From Siphonodentalium dalli (lineage: Eukaryota; Mollusca; Scaphopoda; Gadilida; Siphonodentaliidae), in NCBI GenBank assembly GCA_032622095.1, contig CP136063.1, forward strand, positions 12,503,814 through 12,567,813: DNA of 64,000 nt, in the 5' to 3' direction. The number at the start of each line of letters is the position of its first letter. Positions within the stretch are counted from its first letter, which is position 1. Under the pieces are notes generated by a model. It did no database searches, was not told the origin of the DNA, and saw only the letters and a list, made by a program, of their open reading frames with translations. Position numbers and translations under genes: made by a program. Positions 12,565-22,858 of the stretch are shown here, piece by piece.

Positions 12565-12904
12565 ATTGCGATATAGAGCACTGGGGTATTCCTACGGCTA
12601 CGCAACGAATGTCAAATGTCACAGATTGGTTGTTTGTATTGTTTTGTTCCACAGATATAAGCGACAATGAGTATAATTAACGTTTATTTGTGACAAAATT
12701 GCACAATATAATTTCTGGTCTCTGTTAACAGTAACCACTATTGTTCGTTAGCTGAACAAACACACCTCTTTAGACCAGAAATTATTCGAAATAAAATTAA
12801 TATTAATCGATATAAGCATTTCCGGACAGGAGTCTTCGATTCAAATCTAATATTTTATACCCCGGTAACTATATAATACATGTTTACAAAGAGATCATCC
12901 ACCT
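12565..12904 (+). mobile_element. TTAA MITE family, 5'-truncated copy
   Basis: It matches the right two-thirds of the full copies at 13469-13988 and 18553-19072 and ends ...AATCCACCT with TTAA at 12905-12908. The left terminal repeat is missing, and the left edge joins an unrelated CCGGTGCCGG-rich stretch. Confidence 0.7.
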
Positions 12905-12908
12905 TTAA

Positions 12909-13464
12909 GCTCTGTATTTTATTAGGGACTAGTTTCTACATGTACCTAATAGTATTTTGGTGTAGTTCAAACGAATACATATACATATATGTGGTTATAG
13001 AAACCTGAATTTGGACAAAAAAGGACCCCAGTGGTATATCGGATGAAACTGTTATCATATATATGGTCACGTACAATTGGCTAGAAACTTGAGATAAGAC
13101 ATAATTATTTATTTTCTATCAACTTCTGTGACACTGTGTTGTCCCACCCTATGACAAAACTTTCTACATGGGACAAAATATAACCCCAAACTTTATGTTC
13201 ACGTTTCAAGCCATATGTACACGCACGATATATGCACCCCAGAGCGTTTACGTTTGTGGTTTTATTTTGGTAACTTAATTCCTAGTATATTTGTGTGTGT
13301 ACTTTGGTCGCTTTATGCATAGTAAATGTGTTGCTTTTATTTGACCTAAGCGTAAACAGCCCAAATAATTATAGACTTATTTTGTGTCGATACGGACGGG
13401 GCATATTGACCTGTCTTGACTTTCTCCGCTATCACGTGACCCTCGGGGAAATAAACCTCCACAG
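12909..13464. other. Intergenic DNA, no gene seen
   Basis: AT-rich sequence between two copies of the TTAA MITE family. No recognisable gene. Confidence 0.45.
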
Positions 13465-13468
13465 TTAA

Positions 13469-13988
13469 AGATGGATTATCTCTTTAAACAACACATTTTA
13501 AATAGTTGCGTGGGTATAAAATAATAAATATGAACTGAAGACCCCTGTCCGGAAAAGCTTCTATCAATTAATATCGATTTTATTTCGAATATTTAATTGG
13601 GACCGTTTATGTTTCTATTTTTAGAACTTACCATTCGGATGATACCATATTGCGATATAGAGAATCGGGCTGTTCCTATGGCTACGTACCGAAAGTCAAA
13701 TGTCCCAGATTGATTGTTTGTATTGTTTTGTTCCATAGTTATAAGTGATAAGGAGTATAATTAACGTTTATTTGTGACAAAATTGTACAATAAAATGTCT
13801 GGTATCTGTTAACAGTAACCACTATTGTTCGTTAGCTAAACAATTACACCTTTTTAGACTAGAACATATTTGAAATAAAATAAATATTAATCAATAGAAG
13901 CATTTCAGGACAGGAGTCTTCGATTAAAATATAACATTTGATACCCCGGTAACTATATAAAACATGTTTACAAAGAGATAATCCAACT
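13469..13988 (+). mobile_element. TTAA-flanked MITE, full-length copy
   Basis: TTAA lies at both edges (13465-13468, 13989-13992). The terminal inverted repeats begin AGATGGATTATCTCTTT on the left; the right is the complement of AGTTGGATTATCTCTTT. The length is 520 bp. The same family occurs at 18553, 23007, 35566 and 45772. TTAA target use is shared by piggyBac and Kolobok transposons. No transposase is encoded. Confidence 0.8.
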
Positions 13989-14164
13989 TTAAGTTGTCCT
14001 GCTGTATTGTCATCGTATTGATATGACAAAATTATAAATCACGCTGACTATATACAACTAGAAGGCTTATCCAGTATGCATATTATTTCCAGTAGTTATT
14101 TGCAAATGAATATAGGAGTGATTTGTATTTCTCATCTTTATATGTGTATCGGTAGTAACAGAAC

Positions 14165-14400
14165 AGAGGTTGGTTGGTTTGTTTGGGTTTATCGTCGTTC
14201 CAGTCGCTAGGCCACACGCGACGTTGTCAATTTTATGGGTGGAGGAAAGACCACGCAGAGGATTAATTTCATCAGGAAATCGTCCCAATGCGTGTAGAAA
14301 CCACCGACCCGCGGAACGCAACTGACAAACTTGCCCAGATGCACGATTCCGGGCACCCTCCTATGACGGGGTTCAAACCAGCCTCGTCAGCGCTGGACGA
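14165..14400 (+). mobile_element. Possible tRNA-related SINE fragment
   Basis: The block holds GGTGGAGGAAAG, AACCACCGACC and GGGGTTCAAACC in the order I associate with a SINE-like repeat widespread in mollusc genomes. GGTTCAAACC at 14370-14379 fits a Pol III box B, and TTGCCCAGATG about 30 bp upstream is a weak box A. No clear tail or target duplication is seen. This rests on memory of the repeat type and could be wrong. Confidence 0.35.
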
Positions 14401-15089
14401 ACAGAACAGAGCGGGACACGTGTTACAGAAGCCTTTATAAAATGGAATTACTTCTCGTCTGACAACACTTCAAAACATGTTTGAGCATCCTATTTTGAAA
14501 GTCGATATCTCGGCCATAAACACCTCATAGTAATGGGTTCATTGTTGGATACAATAGCCAATACGCACACAAATAGAAAGCTCTTTAAAAGCACTCATGT
14601 AGAGTGAAAGAAATAATGGCTTACAATCTGTCCGTCATATAATTTCCCCACACAATGAAGGTGGTGAACAAATGTATGAATGTCAAAAGAAAGGGGAGGT
14701 TGTCTGCTAGGCATATTAAAGAAGATTCGAGGCTAAATGTGATGATTTATCGCATACAAATTGCTCCTCGTTCTGTTGACATGAATTGTGAGGTGGAAGC
14801 TGGACGCTGGAGCGGTTTATTAGAATTTTGAAAATAGTTTTTAGAACGTACCCACAAAATCAAGATTCATTTAATGCCAAAGGTAGAATTTCAAAATATA
14901 TGAGAATTACTCCCAATGAGTTAAAAAAGATACCAAAATGTTCTGATAGACCATCATCAGTTCCAAATTGCTAACTACATGTATATACCATGCTAAGCGC
15001 ATGTCACATGACTCACATCACGATTCGACTTCGTTACAGGGACTTTGTTTGCTATCCCAGATTATTTACATAGCCCGTCTGTGTAACAC
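14400..15089. other. Intergenic DNA, no gene seen
   Basis: No recognisable gene or repeat is seen in this stretch. Confidence 0.4.
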
Positions 15090-15660
15090 TAAATCGTCAT
15101 TGTCAACGCTGTCTTAGTCGTGTCATGATCATCACTGCTGTCGTCGTCAAAGTCAAATATAGATGATGTTGTTGACGATAACGTCGAAAACGAGGACGGC
15201 TTCAATGAGTGCGGATAGTAACGGTAATAGCGATGGTGGTGATGACGACGACAACTATATGTATATACGACAACGTCGATGGTGATCGCAATTGACACAG
15301 ATGAGGTCGATGAAGTCGACGACGACGATAATGGTGATGATAATGCTGACGATGTCGACATCGATGGCTATTAACCATGTTGGTGCACGACGATGATGAT
15401 GGTAATAATTGCGATGATGCTGGCATGCTGCCAATGGCGGAGATGATGACAACGACGACGGTGATTATGATGACAACGATGATTAGGCCTATGACGACGA
15501 ACGACAATGATGATAACGAACAGCAAGAATGGTGACTACGACCACAATATCGATGGTGAGATGATGATGATGATGACTACACGGACAACCTCGATGATTA
15601 TTGTGATGACTACGATGATACTGGTGATGATGATGATGACTACGACCGTACGACATATGG
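15090..15660. repeat. Cryptic GAT/GAC-type simple sequence
   Basis: A long run of imperfect GATGAT/GACGAC/GATGAC trinucleotides. It gives overlapping Asp-, Met-, His- and Ser-rich open frames on both strands. The periodic composition, rather than selection on a protein, explains those frames, so none is called. A TAGGCCTA palindrome sits at 15484-15491. Confidence 0.65.
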
Positions 15661-16046
15661 TTTGGGTTTCGCACAGAGGAGGGATATCACAACACAATCT
15701 TGAATACAACAAGAAATGTGATATTCAATTACTAGGCTGCCTGCTCCCTTACACTTTCGCAAACTATGTAGTGTACCATTGTTCTGTTCCGTCACCCATT
15801 GCTTACGACCACTTTTTCAAACGCCTGTTTCGAGATAGGAATTTTGTTTTATTCCTTTGCGCATATCGTCTGGTGGTTTGTTAACTCAACGGCATACACG
15901 TTTCGATCATATTGGCATGACATTTTCTGTTAGCTTGAGTCAGACGATACTGTTAAGACCGGCGTATTTGCATCTGCAGCACGGTCACGACACATTTACA
16001 GTTAACACTGTGTACCTGGAGATTGAGCGACCAACAGAGACCAACA

Positions 16047-18095
16047 ATGGAAACTGGAGATGACCAACACATACCGAGGAATAGGCCTACGTCGCAAGCC
16101 GTGGATTCGCTAATCACACCGAGGAATACGTCGCAAGCAGTGGATTTGCTAACCATACCGGGGAATACGTCGCAAGCAGTGGATTCGCTAACCATACCGG
16201 GGAATACGTCGCAAGCAGTGGATTCGCTAACCATTGTACATACTAAGACAAAGCATGACCATAAGAGTGTTCACACTGGTGATCGCCCATATCAATGTGA
16301 TGTATGCGAGAAATCATTTGCATACTTGTCTATCCTGATTAAACATACGAGGATGATTCACACTGGTGGCCGCCCGTATAAATGTGATGTGTGCGAGAAA
16401 TCATTTACATACGTGTCTGCGATGAGGAGACATAAGATGATTCACATTGGGGATCGCCCGTTTCAATGTGATGTGTGCGAGAAATCATTTAGTCAGTCAG
16501 GTAACATGAATGCACATAAGAGGACCCACGCGGTGGATCGCCCGTACCCAATGGAAACTGGAGATGACCAACACATACCGAGGAATACGTCACAAGCAGT
16601 GGATTCGTTAATCATACCGAGGAATACGACGCAAGCAGTGGATTCGCTAATCATACCGGGGCATACGACGCAATCAGTGGATTCGTTAATCATACCGAGG
16701 AATACGTCACACGCAGTGGATTCGCTAATCATACCGGGGAATACGACGCAAGCAGTGGATTCGCTAATCATACCGAGGAATACGTCACAAGCAGTGGATT
16801 CGTTAATCATACCGAGGAATACGTCACAAGCAGTGGATTCGTTAATCATACCGAGGAATACGTCACAAGCAGTGGATTCGTTAATCATACCGAGGCATAC
16901 GACGCAATCAGTGGATTCGCTAATCATACCGGGGAATACGACGCAATCAGTGGATTCTCTAATCATACCGAGGAATACGTCACAAGCAGTGGATTCGTTA
17001 ATCATACCGATGAATACGTCACAAGCAGTGGATTCGTTAATCATACCGAGGCATACCACGCAATCAGTGGATTCGCTAATCATACCAGGGCATACGTCGC
17101 AAGCAGTGGATTCGCTAACCATTGTGCATACTAAGACAAAGCATGACCATAAGAGTGTTCACACTGGTGATCGCCCATACCAATGTGATGTGTGCGAGAA
17201 ATCATTTGTATATCTGTCTATCCTGATTAAACATAAGAGGATGATTCACACTGGTGATCGCCCGTATCGATGTGATGTGTGCGAGAAACCATTTACTCAT
17301 ATGTGTAACCTGAAGACGCATAAAATTGTTCACAGTGGTGATCGCCCGTATCAATGTGATGTGTGCCATAAATCATTTACTCAGTCGAGTAGCATGAATG
17401 CACATAAGAGGACCCACGCGGTGGATCGCCCGTATACATGTGATGTGTGCAAGAAATCATTTGCTCACATGACTAACCTGACAACACATAAAAGGATCCA
17501 TATGGAGGATCGCCCTTATAAATGTGATTTTTGCGAGAAATCGTTTATTACTATGAATAACTTGACTAAACATAGGATGGTCCACACGGGGGATCGCCCA
17601 TATCAATGTGATGTATGCGGTAAATCATTTATTCGGTCCAGTTACCTGGCTTTGCATAAGAAAATCCACAACGGAGATAGCCCGTATCAATGTGATTTGT
17701 GCGAGAAATTATTTACCAGTATGAGTAACCTGACTACACATAAGAGGACCCACACTAGTGATCGGCCGTATCAATGCGATGTGTGCGATAAATCATTTAA
17801 GCACTTGACTAGGCTGACTTCGCATAAGAGGATCCACACGGGGGATCGCCCGTATCAATGTGATTTGTGCGAGAAATCATTTAAGCACTTGACTAGGCTG
17901 ACTACACATAAGAGGATCCACACGGGGGATCGCCCGTACCAATGTGATTTGTGCGAGAAATCATTTAAGCACTTGACTAGCTTGACTACATATAAGAGGA
18001 TCCACACGGGGGATTTCCAATGCGACATGTGTGGGACATCGTTTAGCAGTATGATCAATTTGCGGAAACATAAGAAATCCACACAGGTTGAGTAA
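16047..18095 (+). CDS. C2H2 zinc-finger protein with N-terminal 13-residue repeats
   Basis: A predicted nuclear DNA-binding protein of 682 residues. I chose the ATG at 16047 (aacaATGg context); no in-frame ATG precedes it closely. Order: residues 1-8 METGDDQH; four 13-residue repeats of the type IPRNTSQAVDSLI; three C2H2 fingers; then at residue 169 the METGDDQH start recurs with 14 repeats and 11 fingers. So the 5' part was duplicated inside the exon. Fingers have the CX2CX12HX3-4H spacing, mostly with TGDRP linkers in place of the usual TGEKP. The tenth finger of the second block has lost its first His (TYKRIH), and the last lacks its final His. No KRAB, BTB or SCAN domain is seen. Introns upstream cannot be excluded. 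Decayed fingers and the 85-bp array follow. The DNA target is unknown. Confidence 0.8.
   Translation: METGDDQHIPRNRPTSQAVDSLITPRNTSQAVDLLTIPGNTSQAVDSLTIPGNTSQAVDSLTIVHTKTKHDHKSVHTGDRPYQCDVCEKSFAYLSILIKHTRMIHTGGRPYKCDVCEKSFTYVSAMRRHKMIHIGDRPFQCDVCEKSFSQSGNMNAHKRTHAVDRPYPMETGDDQHIPRNTSQAVDSLIIPRNTTQAVDSLIIPGHTTQSVDSLIIPRNTSHAVDSLIIPGNTTQAVDSLIIPRNTSQAVDSLIIPRNTSQAVDSLIIPRNTSQAVDSLIIPRHTTQSVDSLIIPGNTTQSVDSLIIPRNTSQAVDSLIIPMNTSQAVDSLIIPRHTTQSVDSLIIPGHTSQAVDSLTIVHTKTKHDHKSVHTGDRPYQCDVCEKSFVYLSILIKHKRMIHTGDRPYRCDVCEKPFTHMCNLKTHKIVHSGDRPYQCDVCHKSFTQSSSMNAHKRTHAVDRPYTCDVCKKSFAHMTNLTTHKRIHMEDRPYKCDFCEKSFITMNNLTKHRMVHTGDRPYQCDVCGKSFIRSSYLALHKKIHNGDSPYQCDLCEKLFTSMSNLTTHKRTHTSDRPYQCDVCDKSFKHLTRLTSHKRIHTGDRPYQCDLCEKSFKHLTRLTTHKRIHTGDRPYQCDLCEKSFKHLTSLTTYKRIHTGDFQCDMCGTSFSSMINLRKHKKSTQVE
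16071..16232 (+). repeat. 39-bp coding tandem repeat, four units
   Basis: In-frame 39-bp units encode IPRNTSQAVDSLI-like peptides. The first unit carries an extra 6 bp (residues RP) that turns TA into TAGGCCTA at 16082-16089. Confidence 0.85.
16575..17120 (+). repeat. 39-bp coding tandem repeat, 14 units
   Basis: Fourteen in-frame 39-bp units alternate among PRNTSQAV, PGNTTQAV and PRHTTQSV variants. This is the expanded version of the four-unit block at 16071-16232. The difference in copy number between the two blocks shows active slippage or unequal exchange. Confidence 0.9.
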
Positions 18096-18404
18096 CACGA
18101 TGAAACATGAGATTATACACACTGAGAACCTTGCGCATCTGTGCGATAAATATTACACAACACAGTCGGCTTGAAACATAAGTCACTTGCTGTCGTTACA
18201 TAAGATAACTCACGCGAGTGATCAGCCTCATCCGTGTGGTACATGCGGGAAATCGCTCACCTATGGTGAATAGTGAACCACACAGGAGGTATAACGCTTA
18301 CTCATGTATGTGGTCTGACAACAAATAAGAGCATCCACACCGGAGATAACCCTTATTCGTGTTACATGAGTATGAATCACTTGACGAGACACAAATGTAC
18401 ATGT
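18096..18404 (+). pseudogene. Degenerate C2H2 fingers downstream of the ZNF gene
   Basis: Fragments such as HPCGTCGKSL and IHTGDNPYSC can be read across several frames, with stops between them. They are remains of further finger units, part of the same exon before decay. The copy in the tandem duplication is at 22583-22858. The sequence grades directly into the 85-bp minisatellite. Confidence 0.7.
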
Positions 18405-19874
18405 TACAAGATAATGCGATCGCCCGTTTTCGTGTGACATGTGCGGGAAATCATTTATGTGTATGAATCACTTGACTAGACATACATGTTTCAAAATAAT
18501 GCGATCACCTCTTTTCATGTGACATATGCGGGAAATCATTTATGAGTATTAAAGATGGATTATCTCTTTAAATAACAAATTTTAAATAGTTGCGTGGGTA
18601 TAAACTAATAGATATGAACTGAAGACATATGTCCGGAAAAGCTTCTATCAATTAATATTGATTTTATTTCGAATATTAAATCGGGCCCGTTTATGTTACT
18701 ATTTTTAGAACCGACCATTCGGATGAGACGGTATTGTGATATAGAGCACTGGGCTGTTTCTACGGCTACGCAACGAATGTCAGATGTCACAGATTGGTTG
18801 TTTGTATTGTTTTGTTCCACAGATATAAGCGATAATGAGTATAATTAACGTTTATTTGTGACAAAATTGCACAATATAATTTCTGGTCTCTGTTAACAGT
18901 AACCACTATTGTTCGTTAGCTGAACAAACACACCTCTTTAGACCTGAAAATATTCGAAATAAAATTAATATTAATCGATGGAAGCATTTCCGGACAGGAG
19001 TCTTCGATTCAAATCTAATATTGTATACCCCGGTAACTATATAATACATGTTTACAAAGAGATAATCCACCTTTAATAACTTGAATAGACATACATGTTA
19101 CAAGATAATGCGATCGCATTTTTTCGTGTGACATGTGCGGGAAATCATTTATGAGTATGAATCACTTGACTAGACATACATGTTACAAGATAAGGCGATC
19201 GCATGTTTTCGTGTGACATGTGCGGGAAATCATTTATGAGTATGAATAACTTGACTAGAAATACATGTTACAAGATAATGCGATCGCATGTTTTCGTGTG
19301 ACATGTGCGGGAAATCGTTTATGAGTATGAATCACTTGGCTAGACATACATATTACAAGATAATGCGATCGCATGTTTTCGTGTGGCATGTGCGGGAAAT
19401 CATTTATGAGTATGAATCACTTGACTAGACATACATGTTACAAGATAATGCGATCGCATGTTTTCGTGTGGCATGTGCGGGAAATCATTTATGAGTATGA
19501 ATCACTTGACTAGACATACATGTTACAAGATAATGCGATCGCATGTTTTCGTGTGGCATGTGCGGGAAATCATTTATGAGTATGAATCACTTGACTAGAC
19601 ATACATGTTACAAGATAATGCGATCGCATGTTTTCGTGTGGCATGTGCGGGAAATCATTTATGAGTATGAATCACTTTACTAGACATACATGTTACAAGA
19701 TAATGCGATCGCATGTTTTCGTGTGGCATGTGTGGGAAATCATTTATGAGTATGACTCACTTGACTAGACATACATGTTACAATATAATGCGATCGCATG
19801 TTTTCGTGTGACATGTGCGGGAAATCGTTTATGAGTATGAATCACTTGACTAGACATACATATTACAAGATAAT
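18405..19874 (+). repeat. 85-bp zinc-finger-derived minisatellite, copy 1 (about 11 units)
   Basis: The unit encodes CDMCGKSFMSMNHLTRHT and then an altered linker. It is 85 bp, one base more than the 84 bp of a C2H2 unit, so each repeat shifts the frame and the array cannot encode a finger protein. The array is split by a TTAA MITE (18553-19072). Most units have the perfect palindrome ATGCGATCGCAT. The first unit still has the ancestral GATCGCCCGT linker sequence. Confidence 0.9.
18553..19072 (+). mobile_element. TTAA-flanked MITE inserted in the 85-bp array
   Basis: The 520-bp element is bounded by TTAA (18549-18552, 19073-19076). Removing it and one TTAA restores GAGTATTAATAACTTGA, which matches the normal unit GAGTATGAATAACTTGA except for one base. 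This gives a direct view of the empty site and confirms precise TTAA insertion. Confidence 0.9.
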
Positions 19875-22582
19875 ATATATATCTTTATTTCCTCCTCGTG
19901 GGAGATCATTGATACACATACAGTTAAATTACACAAAGACAAATAAAACAACGGACAAAGATATACACACATAGGACATAACGCCATATATAATTTATTT
20001 ACAATGAGATAATAAGAATATATTATAGATTCAATGCAAGTAGAACATTGGCACGGTCATAATCTATTACATACACATCATTCATGCATGCACCAAGTGA
20101 GCTTATACGAACCTATAATGCATTATCTACATGTACGTATACATAAAATCATAAAATGTTTTTCAATGTAAATGTATTCCAAGCATTATCGGGTAAATGT
20201 ATCGCAGAAAACAAGCTCAATTGTCAGCGACCATTTTGCCAAGAGTGTGTGGCAATAACGAATAATGCCCACCCGAGCATAGCTGTTACATGTATATATA
20301 TTTCCTTTACTTATATATTGAAATATGTCAACCTTTACTGATCTGCTGGAGCTGATGTTTCTTAATTCGTCGCATTCTCAGATAAAGTTATTAGGTCAAC
20401 GTAGCGTTTCCATAGATCATCAGACTTTTTAACAAAAAAATTAATGGGGTCCTCCGTATATTCAAGTGGAATCGTCATGAAATCTGATAATCCAGAAAGA
20501 AAAATTCGAGTTTTAGATTCTGGACTCAGTTTGTCAAACTTTAGGTAGAATTATATATCAAACATGTTCAAAATGTCGAATTCTACAAGGTTCCTCTCCG
20601 ACGTTATTGACGTGCATTCGCATATGGTATGTTTAACAACGTCGCTGTGTTCGTGGCTGCAGAGAGGACATACCTGTTTCTCACCAGGTAACATGGCCAT
20701 AAGGCGAGCAACAAGCGTGTACGATGATTTATATTTTGGGAAGCATCGACATTTTCCCCAAAGGTGAGACATGGTTAATTCTGGTTGTATGGCAGCGAAC
20801 CGAGCAATTCTATTGTCGCCATTTATAATTGCTGTCCACTCTTCAGAACACCCGATTTTTCATTTGTCTTTCAATATATTTTTCCATGTTAGTTTATTCG
20901 GGAATTCGTGTAAATCAATAAAAGTGATCAGGTAGTCGACCATGTTATATTTCTGGAGTGTTGTAATACTGTCAGCTATGAATGTTTTATCGCTTATCTC
21001 TGAACACCCCACGACATATTGATACAAACGGGTTAAACCGTTTTGTTTAGCGACAGATTACAAAGCGAGCCAAAGAATGAGAGTTTGCGTTTATCGATTA
21101 AAGACATGAGTGGAGGAAGACCGACTAGCCCAAGTGCTATTTCTGTCTTTGTGCGTGTATGTAGACCCTGAAAAAAATTAACGCAAAATCGATGTGTTCT
21201 TTCCAGACGATCACGGTTATTCTGAGACAAATTCCAAAGTAATTCAGAACCGTACAATCCCCTCGGAAGTACCACAGACGAGTAGATAATCGAACAGCTC
21301 TTTGGAGTTATACCACCCGGATGAACACCAGCATTTGTGAGCATCATAAACGTACTTCTAGTCTTTTCGCAAATATTTTCAACGAAGGCACCGTTGAAAT
21401 CGTATTTATCGAGTGGTATCCCCAAATGAGTTGTTCGCGTATCCTCCCTGATCTGAGATTCCCCTAGACTCCATGCGCGATTTTGACGAGTATAATTTAC
21501 TTTTGTCTCATTAAAAACAATTATACAGCATTTATATGGGTTATATCTGTACCTCCATGTGTTGCTGTAAGATACGCATATTTCACAAAGTTTTTGTAAA
21601 CCCTTTTTACTGAGAGACAGTAACGCCATATCGTCCGCGTGTGTAGGGCTGGTGCAGTTTATGCCCAACATTTGTAGTCAATATCCTGAGCTGGCTAATT
21701 GGGTGATCAATTCATCTACTTAAATCATATAGTAAAATGGCGACAATATACTTCCTTGTCTAGCTCCCTGTAATACATTAAACCACTGAGATGAAGTATG
21801 TTGGTATCGAACTGAACATGATACATTTGTCAAAAGGTTGTATATTGATGTGAACAAATGTCCCTGCACCCCGCGTTCGTAAAGTTTATACAATAGACCA
21901 TTTACCTAGACGGTGTCAAAGGCCTTCCAAACATCAAGGAAACACGAATACAAATTGTGTTTGCTTTCGGATACGTATGAAATGCATTCTCTCATCAAGT
22001 ATGAGGTCATGTTAGCACTTATTCCTTTTTGGAATCCGTGCTGCAATGTGTTAACTTTGAGTAAGTATGGTGTATATCGCTCTAATCGAGTCTGAATTAT
22101 TTTTTCAAGTATTTTGTAAAGTACAGGCATAAAAGTGATGGCTCTATTACTGTCGTAATCTGTTTTTGGTTTGGAGCCTCCTTTATATAAAGTGATAATA
22201 ACACCGCGCTTCATACGTTCAGGGACTGTCTGTTCTGTAATACTATCAGTAAGCAGGTCTGACACCGCCTGGATTAACACAGGGCCACCATATATAATAT
22301 GTTCGTTTGCGATGAGATCCCACCCTGCAGCTTCACCGCGATTAAGATTTCGACAAACATCACCCAGTTCGCTCTCTGTTACCGGGAATATGATATTCTT
22401 GTCAATTTTACTTTCACTTGTATTGGTCACTTCTCGGTCAACAAAAGAATAAATACGGTTAAATTGTTCTGAGTCAAAGCTCGGTTGATATAACGGCGAG
22501 TACAGATTTTCGAAGTATTTCGCCCAACCTTCAGTTATTTCCGATTCCTCACGAAGAACAGTTCCATTGTGCACGAAAAATG
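19875..22582 (-). mobile_element. LINE-B copy 1, 5'-truncated by the duplication junction
   Basis: This is the 3' part of LINE-B. Its 3' end lies at the left, with an AATAAA signal (complement at 19884-19889) and a short TA-rich tail, next to the target sequence ATATTACAAGATAAT at 19860-19874. The element stops at 22582 where copy 2 of the duplication begins, so it lacks the endonuclease region. Confidence 0.85.
20551..22582 (-). pseudogene. LINE-B ORF2 fragments (RT and C-terminal), copy 1
   Basis: The minus-strand pieces are: RT fingers and palm (from about 22570 down to 21906), RT motif C region (21671-21033, with HADDMALLSLS), and a C-terminal zinc-knuckle piece (20772-20551, CX2CX9HX4C). 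The frame is broken by stops, including a nonsense codon right after AFDTV where LINE-A has AFDTVW. The same lesions occur in copy 2, so decay preceded the duplication. Confidence 0.85.
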
Positions 22583-22858
22583 CCTTGCGCATCTGTGCGA
22601 TAAATATTACACAACACAGTCGGCTTGAAACATAAGTCACTTGCTGTCGTTACATAAGATAACTCACGCGAGTGATCAGCCTCATCCGTGTGGTACATGC
22701 GGGAAATCGCTCACCTATGGTGAATAGTGAACCACACAGGAGGTATAACGCTTACTCATGTATGTGATCTGACAACAAATAAGAGCATCCACACCGGAGA
22801 TAACCCTTATTCGTGTTACATGAGTATGAATCACTTGACGAGACACAAATGTACATGT
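22583..22858 (+). pseudogene. Degenerate C2H2 fingers, second copy
   Basis: Duplicate of 18129-18404 at the start of copy 2, with the same stops. A long minus-strand frame crosses the junction (22640-21906) only by chance. Confidence 0.7.

Noticed and set aside
14165-14400. Functional tRNA gene from the box B-like sequence
   Set aside because: No cloverleaf can be formed; at most a tRNA-derived SINE.
15089-15884. Asp/His/Met-rich frames on both strands
   Set aside because: They are produced by a GAT/GAC simple sequence and have no domain content.
16023-16046. Upstream TTG as start of the ZNF gene
   Set aside because: The ATG at 16047 has a good context and its sequence is repeated at 16551; a non-ATG start is not needed.
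16493-17122. 209-codon minus-strand frame with repeated STACDVFLGM
   Set aside because: It is the antisense shadow of the 39-bp coding repeats.
18605-18820. 71-codon frame repeated at 23059 and 86-codon relatives at 35815 and 46021
   Set aside because: They lie inside copies of one TTAA MITE; recurrence is due to the transposon, and there is no protein signature.
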